This document shows, piece by piece, positions 26,479-35,922 of a stretch of 64,000 bases of DNA (the stretch's first letter is position 1; the number at the start of each line of letters is the position of its first letter). Below the pieces are notes generated by a model. It had not been told where the DNA came from, made no database searches, and saw only the letters and a program-made list of their open reading frames with translations. Origin of the DNA: Marivirga lumbricoides (GTDB taxonomy: Bacteria > Bacteroidota > Bacteroidia > Cytophagales > Cyclobacteriaceae). The stretch is taken from assembly GCF_014636295.1 (NCBI RefSeq), contig NZ_BMEC01000015.1:99620-163619 (forward strand), given 5' to 3'. The translations under genes were made by a program, and so were the position numbers.

Positions 26479-27360
26479 TCAAGTTATTAATTGCCTGTTA
26501 AAATCAAATTTATTGATGAACTGTACTAAAGTTAGGACAGTAATTTCAGCCAATATTATTGTTTTAAACCCACTAAAAGTTTTAGCATAATCTCTGCGGA
26601 TCATAAACTGGTCACAAAGTTGTGAAAATAGAGTCTCCATCCTTTTCCTTGTTTTTCTGAACAGCCAATTTTGTTTCACATAGTTTTCTGGTTTGACCGC
26701 ATTGGCGTTTCAAGTCTTATATTAGTGGTGGGAATAAGTCCAGTTGTTGGTAAGAAGACAAGTAGCATTTTCCTCCAATTAAAACACAATCAGATAGTTG
26801 TGTTTTCTTTGCGAGAGAAAAGTAGCATTATTTACATTTGCTTTAGTGAGTTCAATCGACTGAAAAACACCCTTCACTGAACAAACGTCCTGAAGTTTAT
26901 AGCCGTAAAAGCACATGTCTTACGATGCGCAAAAGTCTTTTTCGGGTGAGGTTTCAAAAACTTCCCGGCAAATTTTCGAGCTTTTCCTTGGCATTTTTAC
27001 AAATTTCCAGAGGCATGAAATCTATGATGTAATAGTCTTTGAATTACAGAAATTTTTCAGCCAGCTTTTTCTTACTAACTCTAAAATATTGAAAAGCCCT
27101 CTTTTCCTTCGGTTGAACCTTGACCTATTGATCAAATGGGCAAAAGCATCGGCATAATCGGATTTGATTTTATTGAACAGCCAATTTTCACTGTCCAAAG
27201 ACATGTATTCAGAGGTAGTTGTCAGGTCAATTTCCTCTGAATCAGAAAATTGCGACCTGGCATCTGATTTTTGTAAGTTATCAGTTGCATCAAAAACAGG
27301 TAAATCAAGAGATTTGATAGTCTGAAAAACTTTGTTGAAATTAATCTTAATATCGTGCAT
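26479..27360 (-). pseudogene. IS982-family transposase, frameshifted remnant
   Basis: Read on the minus strand, three pieces in different frames line up as one transposase. The N-terminal piece (27360-27022) has YMSLDSENWLFNKIKSDY and SRFNRRKRGLF. The middle (about 27020-26680, out of frame and with stops) reads GYKLQDVCSVKGVFQSIEL and later LETPMRSNQ. The C-terminal piece (26679-26479) reads LFRKTRKRMETLFSQLCDQF and AEITVLTLVQFINKF. These are the order and motifs of IS982 transposases. Several frameshifts and an in-frame stop make it inactive. I could not define terminal inverted repeats with confidence. Confidence 0.85.
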
Positions 27361-27840
27361 CGGCTTATTTAGTATGTTTTGTTTTTCAACTCTAATTCAC
27401 TAAATATCAGCCTGATGCACATATTGTTTTATATAATTTCAAACTAGCAGAAGGGTTAATCTAATACTTGTATCCTACTCTCTACTTTAAGGTCCAGGGA
27501 ATTATTGAAACTGGGTTTTGTCAGATATTTTCATTGTACTATTAGTTTTAGTGCTTATCATCTGGATTATTTACGCTAAAAAGAAACGCACATAGACCAT
27601 TAGTAATAAATACAGGCATAAAGCATCAATAGATTTCAAAATATAAATGGGACTAATAGTTAGTTCTATTTAATTATTCTATTATTTACTTTGTTAGGTG
27701 ATCCATGCGAACAAGTAAACTGAGTATAGGATAAAATATCCTTTAAGATAAGACAATACCTTAGATTCTGCTCTTAATTTTATATAGACTAATACATAAA
27801 ATAACAAGTCTAAGATTTTTTTATGAAAAATTCGTCTTTA
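27361..27840. other. Spacer between IS remnant and xylan region
   Basis: AT-rich, no clear gene. It contains the 25-codon hydrophobic frame at 27,518-27,595 (TTG start), probably also part of decayed DNA. One end of the IS982 copy should lie near 27,360-27,440. No terminator or promoter seen with confidence. Confidence 0.5.
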
Positions 27841-27857
27841 CGAAATCGATTGCATAA
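27841..27857 (+). promoter_or_regulatory. LacI-type operator before the GH10 xylanase
   Basis: CGAAATCGATTGCATAA, with palindromic core AATCGATT at 27844-27851 and a central CG as in LacI-family sites. Its centre is 20 bp upstream of the GH10 ATG. It shares GAAATCGATTGC exactly with sites at 60,255, 60,396, 60,422 and 63,558 (reverse). Confidence 0.75.
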
Positions 27858-27866
27858 CTTGTTGAC

Positions 27867-28988
27867 ATGTTTACTAATATTAAGAAAATCAATTCACTTG
27901 CCATTGGATTACTATGTGCAGGGAGCCTTTATTTTACACAATGCTCTTCCGTTTCCGAAGAAAAGGAACAAAGTGCAAATGGACTTCATGAATATTACTC
28001 CGGTTATTTCCCTATAGGAGTGGCGGTTTCACCAAGGGCGCTGGAAGACTCTGCACAAAGTGCTCTTATACTGAGAGAATTTAATAGCATGACACCTGAA
28101 AATGTTATGAAAGCAGGTCCCATTCATCCTAGCCCTAACCAATATAATTGGGGACCAGCAGATGCTGTCAGCTATTATGCAAAGGAAAATGACTTGAAAT
28201 TAAGAGGACATGCACTGGTTTGGCATCAACAATATCCTGGCTGGTTTTTTAAAGATGAAAACGGTGACCAAATAAGTAAGGATACTTTATATGCCAGGAT
28301 GAAAAGCCACATTACAGAAGTGGTTAACCGCTACAAAGATGTTATTTATGCGTGGGATGTAGTAAATGAAGCGGTTTCTGATAACTCAGATTTCGTTTAT
28401 AGGCAGGAATCTCCGTATTATCAAATTGCAGGAGAGGAATATTTAGCCAAAGCTTTTGAGTTTGCCCATGCTGCTGATCCTCAGGCCAAATTATTTTATA
28501 ACGATTATAATGCAGCAAGGCCTGAAAAAGTTGATCGCATTTATACATTGGTTAAAAAATTAAAAGATGCGGGTGTCCCCATTCATGGAGTGGGAATTCA
28601 AGGCCATTGGTCCATATTTGAGCCCTCTGAAAAAGATTTACGATATGCAATTGATAAATATGCCTCACTAGGTCTTGACGTACAAATTACTGAATTAGAT
28701 GTTTCTATTTATCCGTGGGAGAAGGAAAGAAGAGCTATGAAGCCGGGGGAATCTGACGAGTTTACAAATGAGTTGGAGGAAAAACAACTGAAGCAGTATG
28801 ATATGTTCTTTCGTGTTTTTCGCGACTATAAAGAGACTTTAACAGGGGTAACCTTCTGGAATATTTCGGATCAATACACCTGGCTCGATACCTACCCTGT
28901 AGAAGGCCGTAAGAACTACCCTTTACTTTTTGACCAGGAATTAAAACCTAAAAAAGCTTATTATAAAGTAACCTCATTCGATCAATAA
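27867..28988 (+). CDS. GH10 endo-1,4-beta-xylanase (lipoprotein)
   Basis: 373 aa. Lipoprotein signal with lipobox YFTQC (Cys26), so it is membrane anchored, probably at the cell surface. A single GH10 barrel follows: ENVMKAGPIHP, LRGHALVWHQQYPGWF, WDVVNEAVSDN with acid/base Glu168, and QITELDVSIYP with nucleophile Glu276. No carbohydrate-binding module. It cuts the xylan backbone, giving xylo- and aldouronic oligosaccharides. GH115 follows after 3 bp in one operon; an operator lies just upstream. An in-frame-shifted alternative ORF starting at 27,823 is a shadow. Confidence 0.95.
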   Translation: MFTNIKKINSLAIGLLCAGSLYFTQCSSVSEEKEQSANGLHEYYSGYFPIGVAVSPRALEDSAQSALILREFNSMTPENVMKAGPIHPSPNQYNWGPADAVSYYAKENDLKLRGHALVWHQQYPGWFFKDENGDQISKDTLYARMKSHITEVVNRYKDVIYAWDVVNEAVSDNSDFVYRQESPYYQIAGEEYLAKAFEFAHAADPQAKLFYNDYNAARPEKVDRIYTLVKKLKDAGVPIHGVGIQGHWSIFEPSEKDLRYAIDKYASLGLDVQITELDVSIYPWEKERRAMKPGESDEFTNELEEKQLKQYDMFFRVFRDYKETLTGVTFWNISDQYTWLDTYPVEGRKNYPLLFDQELKPKKAYYKVTSFDQ

Positions 28989-28991
28989 AGC

Positions 28992-31850
28992 ATGAAATTT
29001 AAATCTTATTATTATCCCTTTCTACTTATTTTTTTCAGTACTCTTTCTGTTGTTAACTGTTTAGCACAGGAACAGCACTATGTGGATTTCTCAGAAAAAG
29101 ATGACTCATTTCCGTTGGTAACCCAACAGGGGGCAGCCTCATTCATGATAAGTGAATCAGATTTCAAAGGAGTAATAAAAGTAGCGGGCCATTTACAAAA
29201 CGATATACTAAGAGTAACAGGTGAAAAACCTGTAATAATCTCTGACTTAAAGCTTGCTCACAAAAAAATAGTAATAATCGGGACACTGGGTAAAAGCAAA
29301 CTGATTGATCAATTAGTAGCAAACGGTAAGCTAGATGTATCACTACTAAAGGGCAAATGGGAAAAATTTACAACTCAAACTGTAGAAAAGCCTTTTCCCG
29401 GAGTGGAGCAGGCGCTGGTAATTGCCGGTAGTGATAAACGAGGTACTATTTATGGCATGTATGATCTATCCAGACAAATAGGTGTACATCCATGGCATTT
29501 TTGGGCAGATATTCCTGCACAGAAACATCCGGAGCTATATGTTAAAAGCGGTATTCACACATTGGGAGAACCAAAAGTAAAGTATCGGGGTATTTTTATA
29601 AATGATGAAGCTCCTGCTCTTGCAGGTTGGGCTTATGAAAGATATGGTGGTTTCAATGCTCAGTTTTACGACAAAGTTTTTGAATTAATCCTCCGGATGA
29701 GAGGTAATTACCTTTGGCCTGCTATGTGGGGCAGAATGTTTTATGTTGACGACCCTAAAAACGCAGAGTTAGCAGATGAATACGGAATTGTAATGGGAAC
29801 ATCGCACCATGAGCCTCTTACACGTGCACATGCTGAATGGAAGCAATTTGGCAAGGGCGACTGGAACTACAACACAAATCCTGAACAACTGGAAGAATTC
29901 TGGAGAAAGGGAATGGAAAGGATGGGTGATACCGAAACCATTGTATCAATAGGTATGCGTGGAGATGGAGATGAACCAATGACTGAAGGAACCGCTATTG
30001 AATTGCTGGAAAATATAGTGAAGAGGCAACGTGAAATTATTGCTGAAACAACTGGCAAACCTGCCTCACAAACACCACAGATGTGGGCACTCTATAAAGA
30101 AGTACAGGATTATTATGATAAAGGAATGCGAGTGCCGGATGATGTTACTTTATTGCTTTGTGATGACAATTGGGGAAATATCAGAAAACTACCTGATCCT
30201 CAGGCTGTCGAAAGATCCGGTGGTTACGGAATATACTATCATTATGACTACGTTGGTGGCCCAAGAAACTACAAATGGCTCAATACTAACCAGATTGAGC
30301 GAACCTGGGAGCAAATGAATTTAGCTTATGAGCATAATGTAAAAAAAGTGTGGATTGTAAATGTAGGTGATATTAAACCTATGGAATTTCCAACACAGTT
30401 TTTCCTTGATCTTGCCTGGAATCCGGAAGCTTTTACCGCTCCGGACTTGCCGGACTATTATGTAAGTTGGGCAACTGAAATATTTGGTAAGGAGCAAGCA
30501 AAAGGTATTGCAGAGATTATGCGGCTTTATACTAAATATAACGCACGCAGAAAGCCGGAATTATTAAATGCTGATACTTACAGCCTTGTCCATTACAATG
30601 AAGCTGAGAGAGTTAATAATGAATATCAGGAATTGCTCAAGAAAGCAGAATCAGTAAAGAAGTTAGTCCCATCAGAATTACAAGATGCTTATTACCAGCT
30701 GGTTTATTTCCCGGTAGCAGCAAGTGCCAACTTAAATGAATTGTACTTTGTAACTGCCAAAAACCGGCTTTATGCCAAGCAGGGAAGAGCTTTAACTAAT
30801 TCTTATGCTGAAAAAGCTGAAGAACTATTCCAAAAAGACGCAGCATTAACTCAATATTACCATACTGAATTGGCTGATGGAAAGTGGAACCATATGATGT
30901 CGCAGACGCATATTGGCTATACTTACTGGCAACAGCCGGAAGTAAACGCAATGCCAGAAATAAAAAAAATCAGCTTAACTGAAAAAGCTAAAATGGGTGT
31001 TTCCATTTCAGGTTCCGCAGAGGTGTATCCCACTAATACTGAAAAAGCAATACTGCCTAACTATGATTCCTTTAACCGCCCTCAATATGAAATAGAGATT
31101 TTCAATAAAGGAAAAAAACCATTTGATTTTCAGCTCTCAAGTAATTACGATTGGATAATAGTATCTGAAAAGAAGGGTAAAATAGAAAAACTGGAAAAAA
31201 TAATGGTATCTATAGATTGGTCAAAGGCTCCGGAAGGGGAATCCATTGGAGAGATTATTATAAAAGGAGCTGGTGATAAGGTGGAGGTATCCGTTCCTGT
31301 TAATAAAATTGGAGAGCCAATAAAACCCGGTTTTCTTGAAACCAACGGGTATGTATCAATACATGCTGAAAATTATAGTGATAAAAGAGAGACTGACAGT
31401 ACAATATGGATTACCATACCAAATTTAGGAAAAACAAATTCGTCTGTAAGTACCAGCCCAGCTGTACTAAACCTTGGTGAGGATATAGAAAAAAGCCCGA
31501 GACTTTCTTACAACATCAACTTTTTAAGTGAAGGAGAAGTGAAGGTACATTTATACTTTTCCCCTACGTTAAACTACACTGCAGGAAATGGTTTTAAATA
31601 TGCAGTAGGTTTTGATAATGAGAAGCCCCTGATTGTAAATTTCCATGAAGATACATCCGGCAGGGCATGGAATCAGTCAGTAGCAAATAATATTAAAATT
31701 CTTACTACATCGCACCATATTAAAAAAGGAAATCATACTTTAAATTATTACGCTCTGCACAATGGACTGGTATTACAGAAAATAGTAATTGATACAGGGG
31801 GGCTAAGAGAGACTTATTTGGGGCCGCCTCAAAGTTTTGAAATCAACTAA
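28992..31850 (+). CDS. GH115 xylan alpha-1,2-glucuronidase
   Basis: 952 aa with a signal peptide ending NCLAQ, so periplasmic. Typical GH115: an N-terminal domain with GTIYGMYDLSRQIGVHPWHFWADIP, the barrel starting KYRGIFINDEAPALAGWAYE, then MRGNYLWPAMWGRMFYVDDP, GTSHHEPLTRAHAEW and SIGMRGDGDEPM, and a C-terminal beta-rich part from about residue 660. The family removes (4-O-methyl)glucuronate from internal or terminal xylose of xylan, complementing GH67, which acts on terminal residues only. Translationally close-coupled to GH10. Confidence 0.95.
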   Translation: MKFKSYYYPFLLIFFSTLSVVNCLAQEQHYVDFSEKDDSFPLVTQQGAASFMISESDFKGVIKVAGHLQNDILRVTGEKPVIISDLKLAHKKIVIIGTLGKSKLIDQLVANGKLDVSLLKGKWEKFTTQTVEKPFPGVEQALVIAGSDKRGTIYGMYDLSRQIGVHPWHFWADIPAQKHPELYVKSGIHTLGEPKVKYRGIFINDEAPALAGWAYERYGGFNAQFYDKVFELILRMRGNYLWPAMWGRMFYVDDPKNAELADEYGIVMGTSHHEPLTRAHAEWKQFGKGDWNYNTNPEQLEEFWRKGMERMGDTETIVSIGMRGDGDEPMTEGTAIELLENIVKRQREIIAETTGKPASQTPQMWALYKEVQDYYDKGMRVPDDVTLLLCDDNWGNIRKLPDPQAVERSGGYGIYYHYDYVGGPRNYKWLNTNQIERTWEQMNLAYEHNVKKVWIVNVGDIKPMEFPTQFFLDLAWNPEAFTAPDLPDYYVSWATEIFGKEQAKGIAEIMRLYTKYNARRKPELLNADTYSLVHYNEAERVNNEYQELLKKAESVKKLVPSELQDAYYQLVYFPVAASANLNELYFVTAKNRLYAKQGRALTNSYAEKAEELFQKDAALTQYYHTELADGKWNHMMSQTHIGYTYWQQPEVNAMPEIKKISLTEKAKMGVSISGSAEVYPTNTEKAILPNYDSFNRPQYEIEIFNKGKKPFDFQLSSNYDWIIVSEKKGKIEKLEKIMVSIDWSKAPEGESIGEIIIKGAGDKVEVSVPVNKIGEPIKPGFLETNGYVSIHAENYSDKRETDSTIWITIPNLGKTNSSVSTSPAVLNLGEDIEKSPRLSYNINFLSEGEVKVHLYFSPTLNYTAGNGFKYAVGFDNEKPLIVNFHEDTSGRAWNQSVANNIKILTTSHHIKKGNHTLNYYALHNGLVLQKIVIDTGGLRETYLGPPQSFEIN

Positions 31851-31913
31851 TAAAAAAGCAATTTTGCCTTAATATAAGTATAACATTTAATTTGTACCTT
31901 TATCAGCTAGTAC

Positions 31914-31944
31914 GCATGCTACCGTCAACTGCTAGGTAGCATTT
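31914..31944 (+). promoter_or_regulatory. Inverted repeat in the leader of the LacI-family gene
   Basis: ATGCTACC (31916-31923) and GGTAGCAT (31935-31942) are perfect 8 bp arms around 11 bases, ending 14 bases before the regulator's ATG. A promoter-like pair lies upstream: TTTG at 31863-31866, 20-base spacer, TTAATTTG at 31887-31894 (one mismatch). The repeat may be an operator for autoregulation, a weak terminator of the GH115 unit, or a leader hairpin. It is unlike the AATCGATT operators. Confidence 0.45.
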
Positions 31945-31956
31945 ATTTTATTGCTT

Positions 31957-32988
31957 ATGAATAAGAAAAAGAAGATCACCATTTACGATCTTGCAAAAAA
32001 AATAAACTACTCCCCTTCTACTATATCCAGAGCTTTAAACGATGATAAAAGTATCAGTAAAAAAGCAATAAAAATAATTAAGGAAGCTGCAGAAGAAATG
32101 GGCTACAGAAGAAATTCTTTAGCAGCCAGTTTACGAAACAGCAAAAGCAATACAATTGGCATTATGATATCTCGCATTAACAGGCCTTTTATTGCTTCCC
32201 TAATCAGTGGTGTGGAAGATTACGCCCGTAAAGAAGGATACAATGTTATCATTAGCCAAAGTGACGACATATATGAAAATGAGGTGAACAATGCCAAAGT
32301 GCTTTTCGATACCAGAATAAGCGGCTTAATTGTTTCTTTGGCTATGGAAACCAAAGATTTTGCTCATTTTCAGCAATTCGTAGATCAACGAATTCCCATT
32401 GTATTTGTAGACAGGGTGCCTGAAGAGTTCAACTCGTACCGAGTGCTTATTGATAATTATTCTGCAGGTTATAAAGCAACAAAACATTTAATAGAGCAAG
32501 GTTGTAGGCGGATAGCCCATTTTGCGGGAGCTCAGCACCGAAATGTTTACAAGGACAGGATGAAAGGCTATCTGGATGCTCTTCGAGAGTATAACCTGCC
32601 TATAGATAAGGAGCTAATTGTTAAATTTAAAACTTTGAGTTTTGAAGAAGGCTATAAAGCAGCCAAAAAAGTAACGTCATTAGACCTTGTACCTGATGGC
32701 TTATTTTCAGCAAATGATACTGCCGCTCTTGGAGCAATAATTTATGCCAAAAAGCATCAAATAAAAATCCCGGAGGAGTTAGCCATTATAGGTTTTAATG
32801 ATGATCCAATGGCTTCTATTGTAGACCCCGGATTATCTACCATTACTCATCCTGCCTATCAAATGGGAAAAATTTCAGCCCAAAGGGTGCTCAATCATAC
32901 GGATGAGATGTATGATAATAGCGTTTCAGAAGTGACTATTTTAAATACTGATTTGATTGTAAGAGAGTCTTCTAAAAAGAAAGGGTAA
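31957..32988 (+). CDS. LacI-family transcriptional regulator of the xylan region
   Basis: 343 aa from the ATG at 31957; a TTG six bases earlier adds two residues. The N-terminal helix-turn-helix is TIYDLAKKINYSPSTISRALN, followed by the hinge region and a periplasmic-binding-protein-like sensor domain (NTIGIMISRINRPFIASLISG, FVDRVPEEFNSYRVLIDNY, DGLFSANDTAALGAI, IGFNDDPMASIVDPGL). It is the only dedicated transcription factor in the sugar region. The operator-like AATCGATT sites at seven places fit this family; which one binds is inference. The likely inducer is a xylan- or glucuronate-derived sugar. Confidence 0.93.
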   Translation: MNKKKKITIYDLAKKINYSPSTISRALNDDKSISKKAIKIIKEAAEEMGYRRNSLAASLRNSKSNTIGIMISRINRPFIASLISGVEDYARKEGYNVIISQSDDIYENEVNNAKVLFDTRISGLIVSLAMETKDFAHFQQFVDQRIPIVFVDRVPEEFNSYRVLIDNYSAGYKATKHLIEQGCRRIAHFAGAQHRNVYKDRMKGYLDALREYNLPIDKELIVKFKTLSFEEGYKAAKKVTSLDLVPDGLFSANDTAALGAIIYAKKHQIKIPEELAIIGFNDDPMASIVDPGLSTITHPAYQMGKISAQRVLNHTDEMYDNSVSEVTILNTDLIVRESSKKKG

Positions 32989-33092
32989 GTTTGTGTTCGG
33001 CTTTCAATATTCATAATTGCAGCCATTCAAATGAAAAGCGAAATTCTTTGTAAGCATTTTATCTGGCCAGGCTTGGCTTAAAGCAGGCAATA

Positions 33093-34379
33093 TCAAAACC
33101 CAAATAAACCAGGCAGCCAGAGACTTAATTGAGGGAACACACTGACCAGCAATAATGCCACAAGCATTGCCATAAATAAAGGAAGCAATGGTTTTATCAC
33201 TTTTTGAATAGTGGTATCTGCAACGCCAACACCAATAAATAAAACTGATCCTACAGGAGGTGTACACAAGCCGATGCAGAGGTTTAATACCATGATAATT
33301 CCAAAATGAACCGGATCAATACCTAATGAAGTTACCACAGGCAGAAAAATGGGTGTAAAAATCAGAACAGCTGGAGTCATATCCATAAAAATCCCTACAA
33401 ATAACAGAATCAAATTGATAAGAATTAAAACCGCCCACTTATTATCACTAATGCTCAATAAGCTGTCTGTCACCATTTGCGGAATATTTTCATAAGACAT
33501 TACCCATGACATGGCAATTGACATCGCAATCAAAAGCATTACCACAGAGATTGTTACTGATGACTCCACAAATATTGATTTAAAATCTTTTGGAGAAATT
33601 TCTTTATAAATTAAGGAAAGGATTATACAATAAACCACCGCTACAGAGGAGGCTTCAGTGGCTGTAAAAACACCTGCCACAATCCCTCCGATTACTACAA
33701 TTAGTAAGAATAAACTGGGAACTGCTGCTATAAAAGTTCTAAAAAGCACTTTTAAAGAAGTTTTACTTGCTGTTGGATATCCTTTCTTTTTGGCCCATAT
33801 ATAGGCAACTATCATGAGCATTAGTCCTGTTAAAATACCTGGAATATAGCCTGCCAGAAATAAGGCACCAATACTTACTCCTCCACTGGCAAGCGAGTAT
33901 ATTATAAAAATATTGCTGGGCGGAATTAGTAAACCTGTTGTAGCTGAAGTAACATTAACAGCTACCCCATATTCTTTATTATAGCCTTCTTTTTCCATTT
34001 GGGTAGACATAAAGCTACCAATTGCAGCTGCAGCTGCTCCCGCTGAACCAGCTATAGCGCCAAATAACATAGCTGCTACAATATTTACATGTGCCAGCCC
34101 ACCGGGAAGTGACCCAACTAATGCTTTGGCAAAACTGATCAAGCGATTAGCTATCCCCCCTTTGCTCATGATATGGCCTGCCAGAATGAAAAATGGAATT
34201 GCTAAAAGGGAAAAGCTATCTAACCCTGTTATTACTCGCTGAGCCACAGTGGTGAAAGTGGGAATAGCCTGCACACTAACAATTAGAGTAAGTAGGGCCG
34301 CTATACCAAGGCTCCATGCTACAGGAACCCTTAAAGCTATCAGGATAATAAAACTGAGTACCAGAATAGCTATTTCCAT
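33093..34379 (-). CDS. TRAP transporter large permease (DctM/SiaM type)
   Basis: 428 aa with about 12 hydrophobic helices. Conserved TRAP-M segments: PVAWSLGIAALLTL, IPFFILAGHIMSKGGIA, GAAAAAIGSFMSTQM, PSNIFIIYSLASGGVSIGALFLAGYIPG and LCIGLCTPPVGSVLF. It imports an organic acid with Na+ in a complex with the small permease and binding protein. Its 5' end overlaps the small permease by 10 bp. Neighbouring glucuronidases suggest glucuronate or aldobiouronic acid as substrate (inference). Confidence 0.95.
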   Translation of the reverse strand: MEIAILVLSFIILIALRVPVAWSLGIAALLTLIVSVQAIPTFTTVAQRVITGLDSFSLLAIPFFILAGHIMSKGGIANRLISFAKALVGSLPGGLAHVNIVAAMLFGAIAGSAGAAAAAIGSFMSTQMEKEGYNKEYGVAVNVTSATTGLLIPPSNIFIIYSLASGGVSIGALFLAGYIPGILTGLMLMIVAYIWAKKKGYPTASKTSLKVLFRTFIAAVPSLFLLIVVIGGIVAGVFTATEASSVAVVYCIILSLIYKEISPKDFKSIFVESSVTISVVMLLIAMSIAMSWVMSYENIPQMVTDSLLSISDNKWAVLILINLILLFVGIFMDMTPAVLIFTPIFLPVVTSLGIDPVHFGIIMVLNLCIGLCTPPVGSVLFIGVGVADTTIQKVIKPLLPLFMAMLVALLLVSVFPQLSLWLPGLFGF

Positions 34380-34855
34380 TCGTTTACGCTTTGTGTGTTA
34401 ATAAAAAGACAATATAAATCTGTGAGTTTATAATAGGCGATAAAAAGTCCGGCAATGGGTAAAACGGAGTATACACAACCCATAGGCAACTGAAGTGCGG
34501 GAGATAATTGACCAAGCTTAAAGGCTATGTAAACATACCAAAGGCCCCCTAAAACAAATACCAGCAATACAAACAATAAAATTACGAGAGATACAAAGAT
34601 GTAAAGTTTCTTTTTGTTCTTGTCACTTAAATGAGACGATATGAGATCAATTGAGATATGTAATCTTTTCCCAGAAGCATAGGCTGCTCCTAAAATGCTA
34701 ATCCAGATCAGTAGAAAACGGGCAAGCTCATCTGTCCACGAGCTTTGGCTGTTCATCACATAGCGAGTGAAAACGCCCCATAAAACATCCAGCGTCATAA
34801 TTGCTAGTAAAATGGCCAAAATCCATTCCAAAAAGGTATCTAGTTTTACTCGCAT
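34370..34855 (-). CDS. TRAP transporter small permease (DctQ type)
   Basis: 161 aa with four helices: LEWILAILLAIMTLDVLWGVF, SSWTDELARFLLIWISILGAAYA (the typical TRAP-Q signature), VSLVILLFVLLVFVLGGLWYV-like and VYSVLPIAGLFIAYYKLTDLY. It pairs with the large permease. It overlaps dctM by 10 bp and the binding-protein gene by one base (TAATG), so all three are translationally coupled. Confidence 0.94.
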   Translation of the reverse strand: MRVKLDTFLEWILAILLAIMTLDVLWGVFTRYVMNSQSSWTDELARFLLIWISILGAAYASGKRLHISIDLISSHLSDKNKKKLYIFVSLVILLFVLLVFVLGGLWYVYIAFKLGQLSPALQLPMGCVYSVLPIAGLFIAYYKLTDLYCLFINTQSVNEWK

Positions 34856-35847
34856 TATTCTACATTTTTAATCTCTTTTATCAATTCATACATTTCAGGA
34901 TCAGTTTTTTGTAGTTGCTTTACCATACCAGATGATAGCGTTTCAAACAATTCTTTATCAGGATAATAAATTGTTACACCTGCTTTTTTCACTTCAAACA
35001 AAGCTTCCTCTTCAGCTTTCTTCCAAAGCTTCCTCTGATAAATTGTGGCTTCCTCCACGGCATCCATTAGCCAGGCTCTTTCATCATCAGACAGGTCATC
35101 CCAAATGATGGTGCTGATTACCAGTATATCAGGAATGGAGGAATGTTCATTAACAGTTAAAAATTGGGAAACTTCATAATGTCTTGAAGAATAGAAACTA
35201 GGCAGATTATTTTCTGCTCCATCAACAACACCTTGCTGTAGAGCCGTGTATAATTCTCCCCAGGAAATAGGCGTAGGAGAGCCCCCAAAACTTTTCACGA
35301 GCTCAATGGCTGTAGGGCTTTGCATTACCCTTATTTTTAAACCTTCAAGGTCTTTCGGCTCTTTGATTTGTTTGTCTTTGGTGTAAAAAGACCTGTTTCC
35401 CGCATCAAAATACGCAAGCCCTCTCAGCCAGTATTGCTGACCTTCCTTTAAAAGTTGCTGGCCTATAGCACCATCATAAACAGAAAATCTATGTTCATCA
35501 TTTCTGAACAAATAAGGGAAACCAAAAACTTTCAGACTGGGAGAAAAATTCTCCATAACAGCAGCCGATACTTTTGTCATTCCCAGACTGCCAATTTGCA
35601 AAAGCTCTAAACATTGCTGCTCAGAACCTAACTGGCTTCCGGGATAGATTTCCAATTGTAACCGGCCCTTCGAATTTTTCACTACCTCCCCGGCCATAAA
35701 TACCATTGCCTGATGAACAGGGTGAGCCTCGCTTAGACTATGAGCCAGTTTTATAGTTTTAACTTTCCCCTCCTCTTTACAGGAGAAGCATAAGAGAAGA
35801 AAAAGGAAGCTAAATCGTAAAATCTGCATCGATTTTAAAAATTTCAT
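34855..35847 (-). CDS. TRAP transporter solute-binding lipoprotein (DctP type)
   Basis: 330 aa. The signal ends LLLCFSC, giving a lipid anchor at about Cys23; most TRAP binding proteins are free in the periplasm, so the anchor is less common. DctP features: TIKLAHSLSEAHPVHQAM, LEIYPGSQLGSEQQCLELLQIG, GLKIRVMQSPTAIELVKSFGGSPTPISWGELYTALQQGVVDGAENN. The conserved Arg in IRVMQ usually binds the substrate carboxylate, consistent with a uronate. First of the three TRAP genes; GH3 lies 75 bp upstream on the same strand. Confidence 0.94.
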   Translation of the reverse strand: MKFLKSMQILRFSFLFLLLCFSCKEEGKVKTIKLAHSLSEAHPVHQAMVFMAGEVVKNSKGRLQLEIYPGSQLGSEQQCLELLQIGSLGMTKVSAAVMENFSPSLKVFGFPYLFRNDEHRFSVYDGAIGQQLLKEGQQYWLRGLAYFDAGNRSFYTKDKQIKEPKDLEGLKIRVMQSPTAIELVKSFGGSPTPISWGELYTALQQGVVDGAENNLPSFYSSRHYEVSQFLTVNEHSSIPDILVISTIIWDDLSDDERAWLMDAVEEATIYQRKLWKKAEEEALFEVKKAGVTIYYPDKELFETLSSGMVKQLQKTDPEMYELIKEIKNVE

Positions 35848-35922
35848 CTATTCATAGTAGATCTCTGTTAACACATTCCAAAAAATACTCTTCCTTGAGC
35901 ATTTACCCGGCTTACTCTTAAT

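Noticed and set aside
26671-27157. Plus-strand reading frames over the IS982 remnant
   Set aside because: They are antisense shadows: the minus strand carries the transposase motifs in all three frames.
27823-28017. 64-codon frame overlapping the GH10 start
   Set aside because: Runs through the operator and overlaps the GH10 signal peptide in another frame; shadow of the real gene.
33004-33267. Minus-strand 87-codon frame at the end of the large TRAP permease
   Set aside because: Overlaps the 3' end of the real permease gene in a different frame; no homology look.
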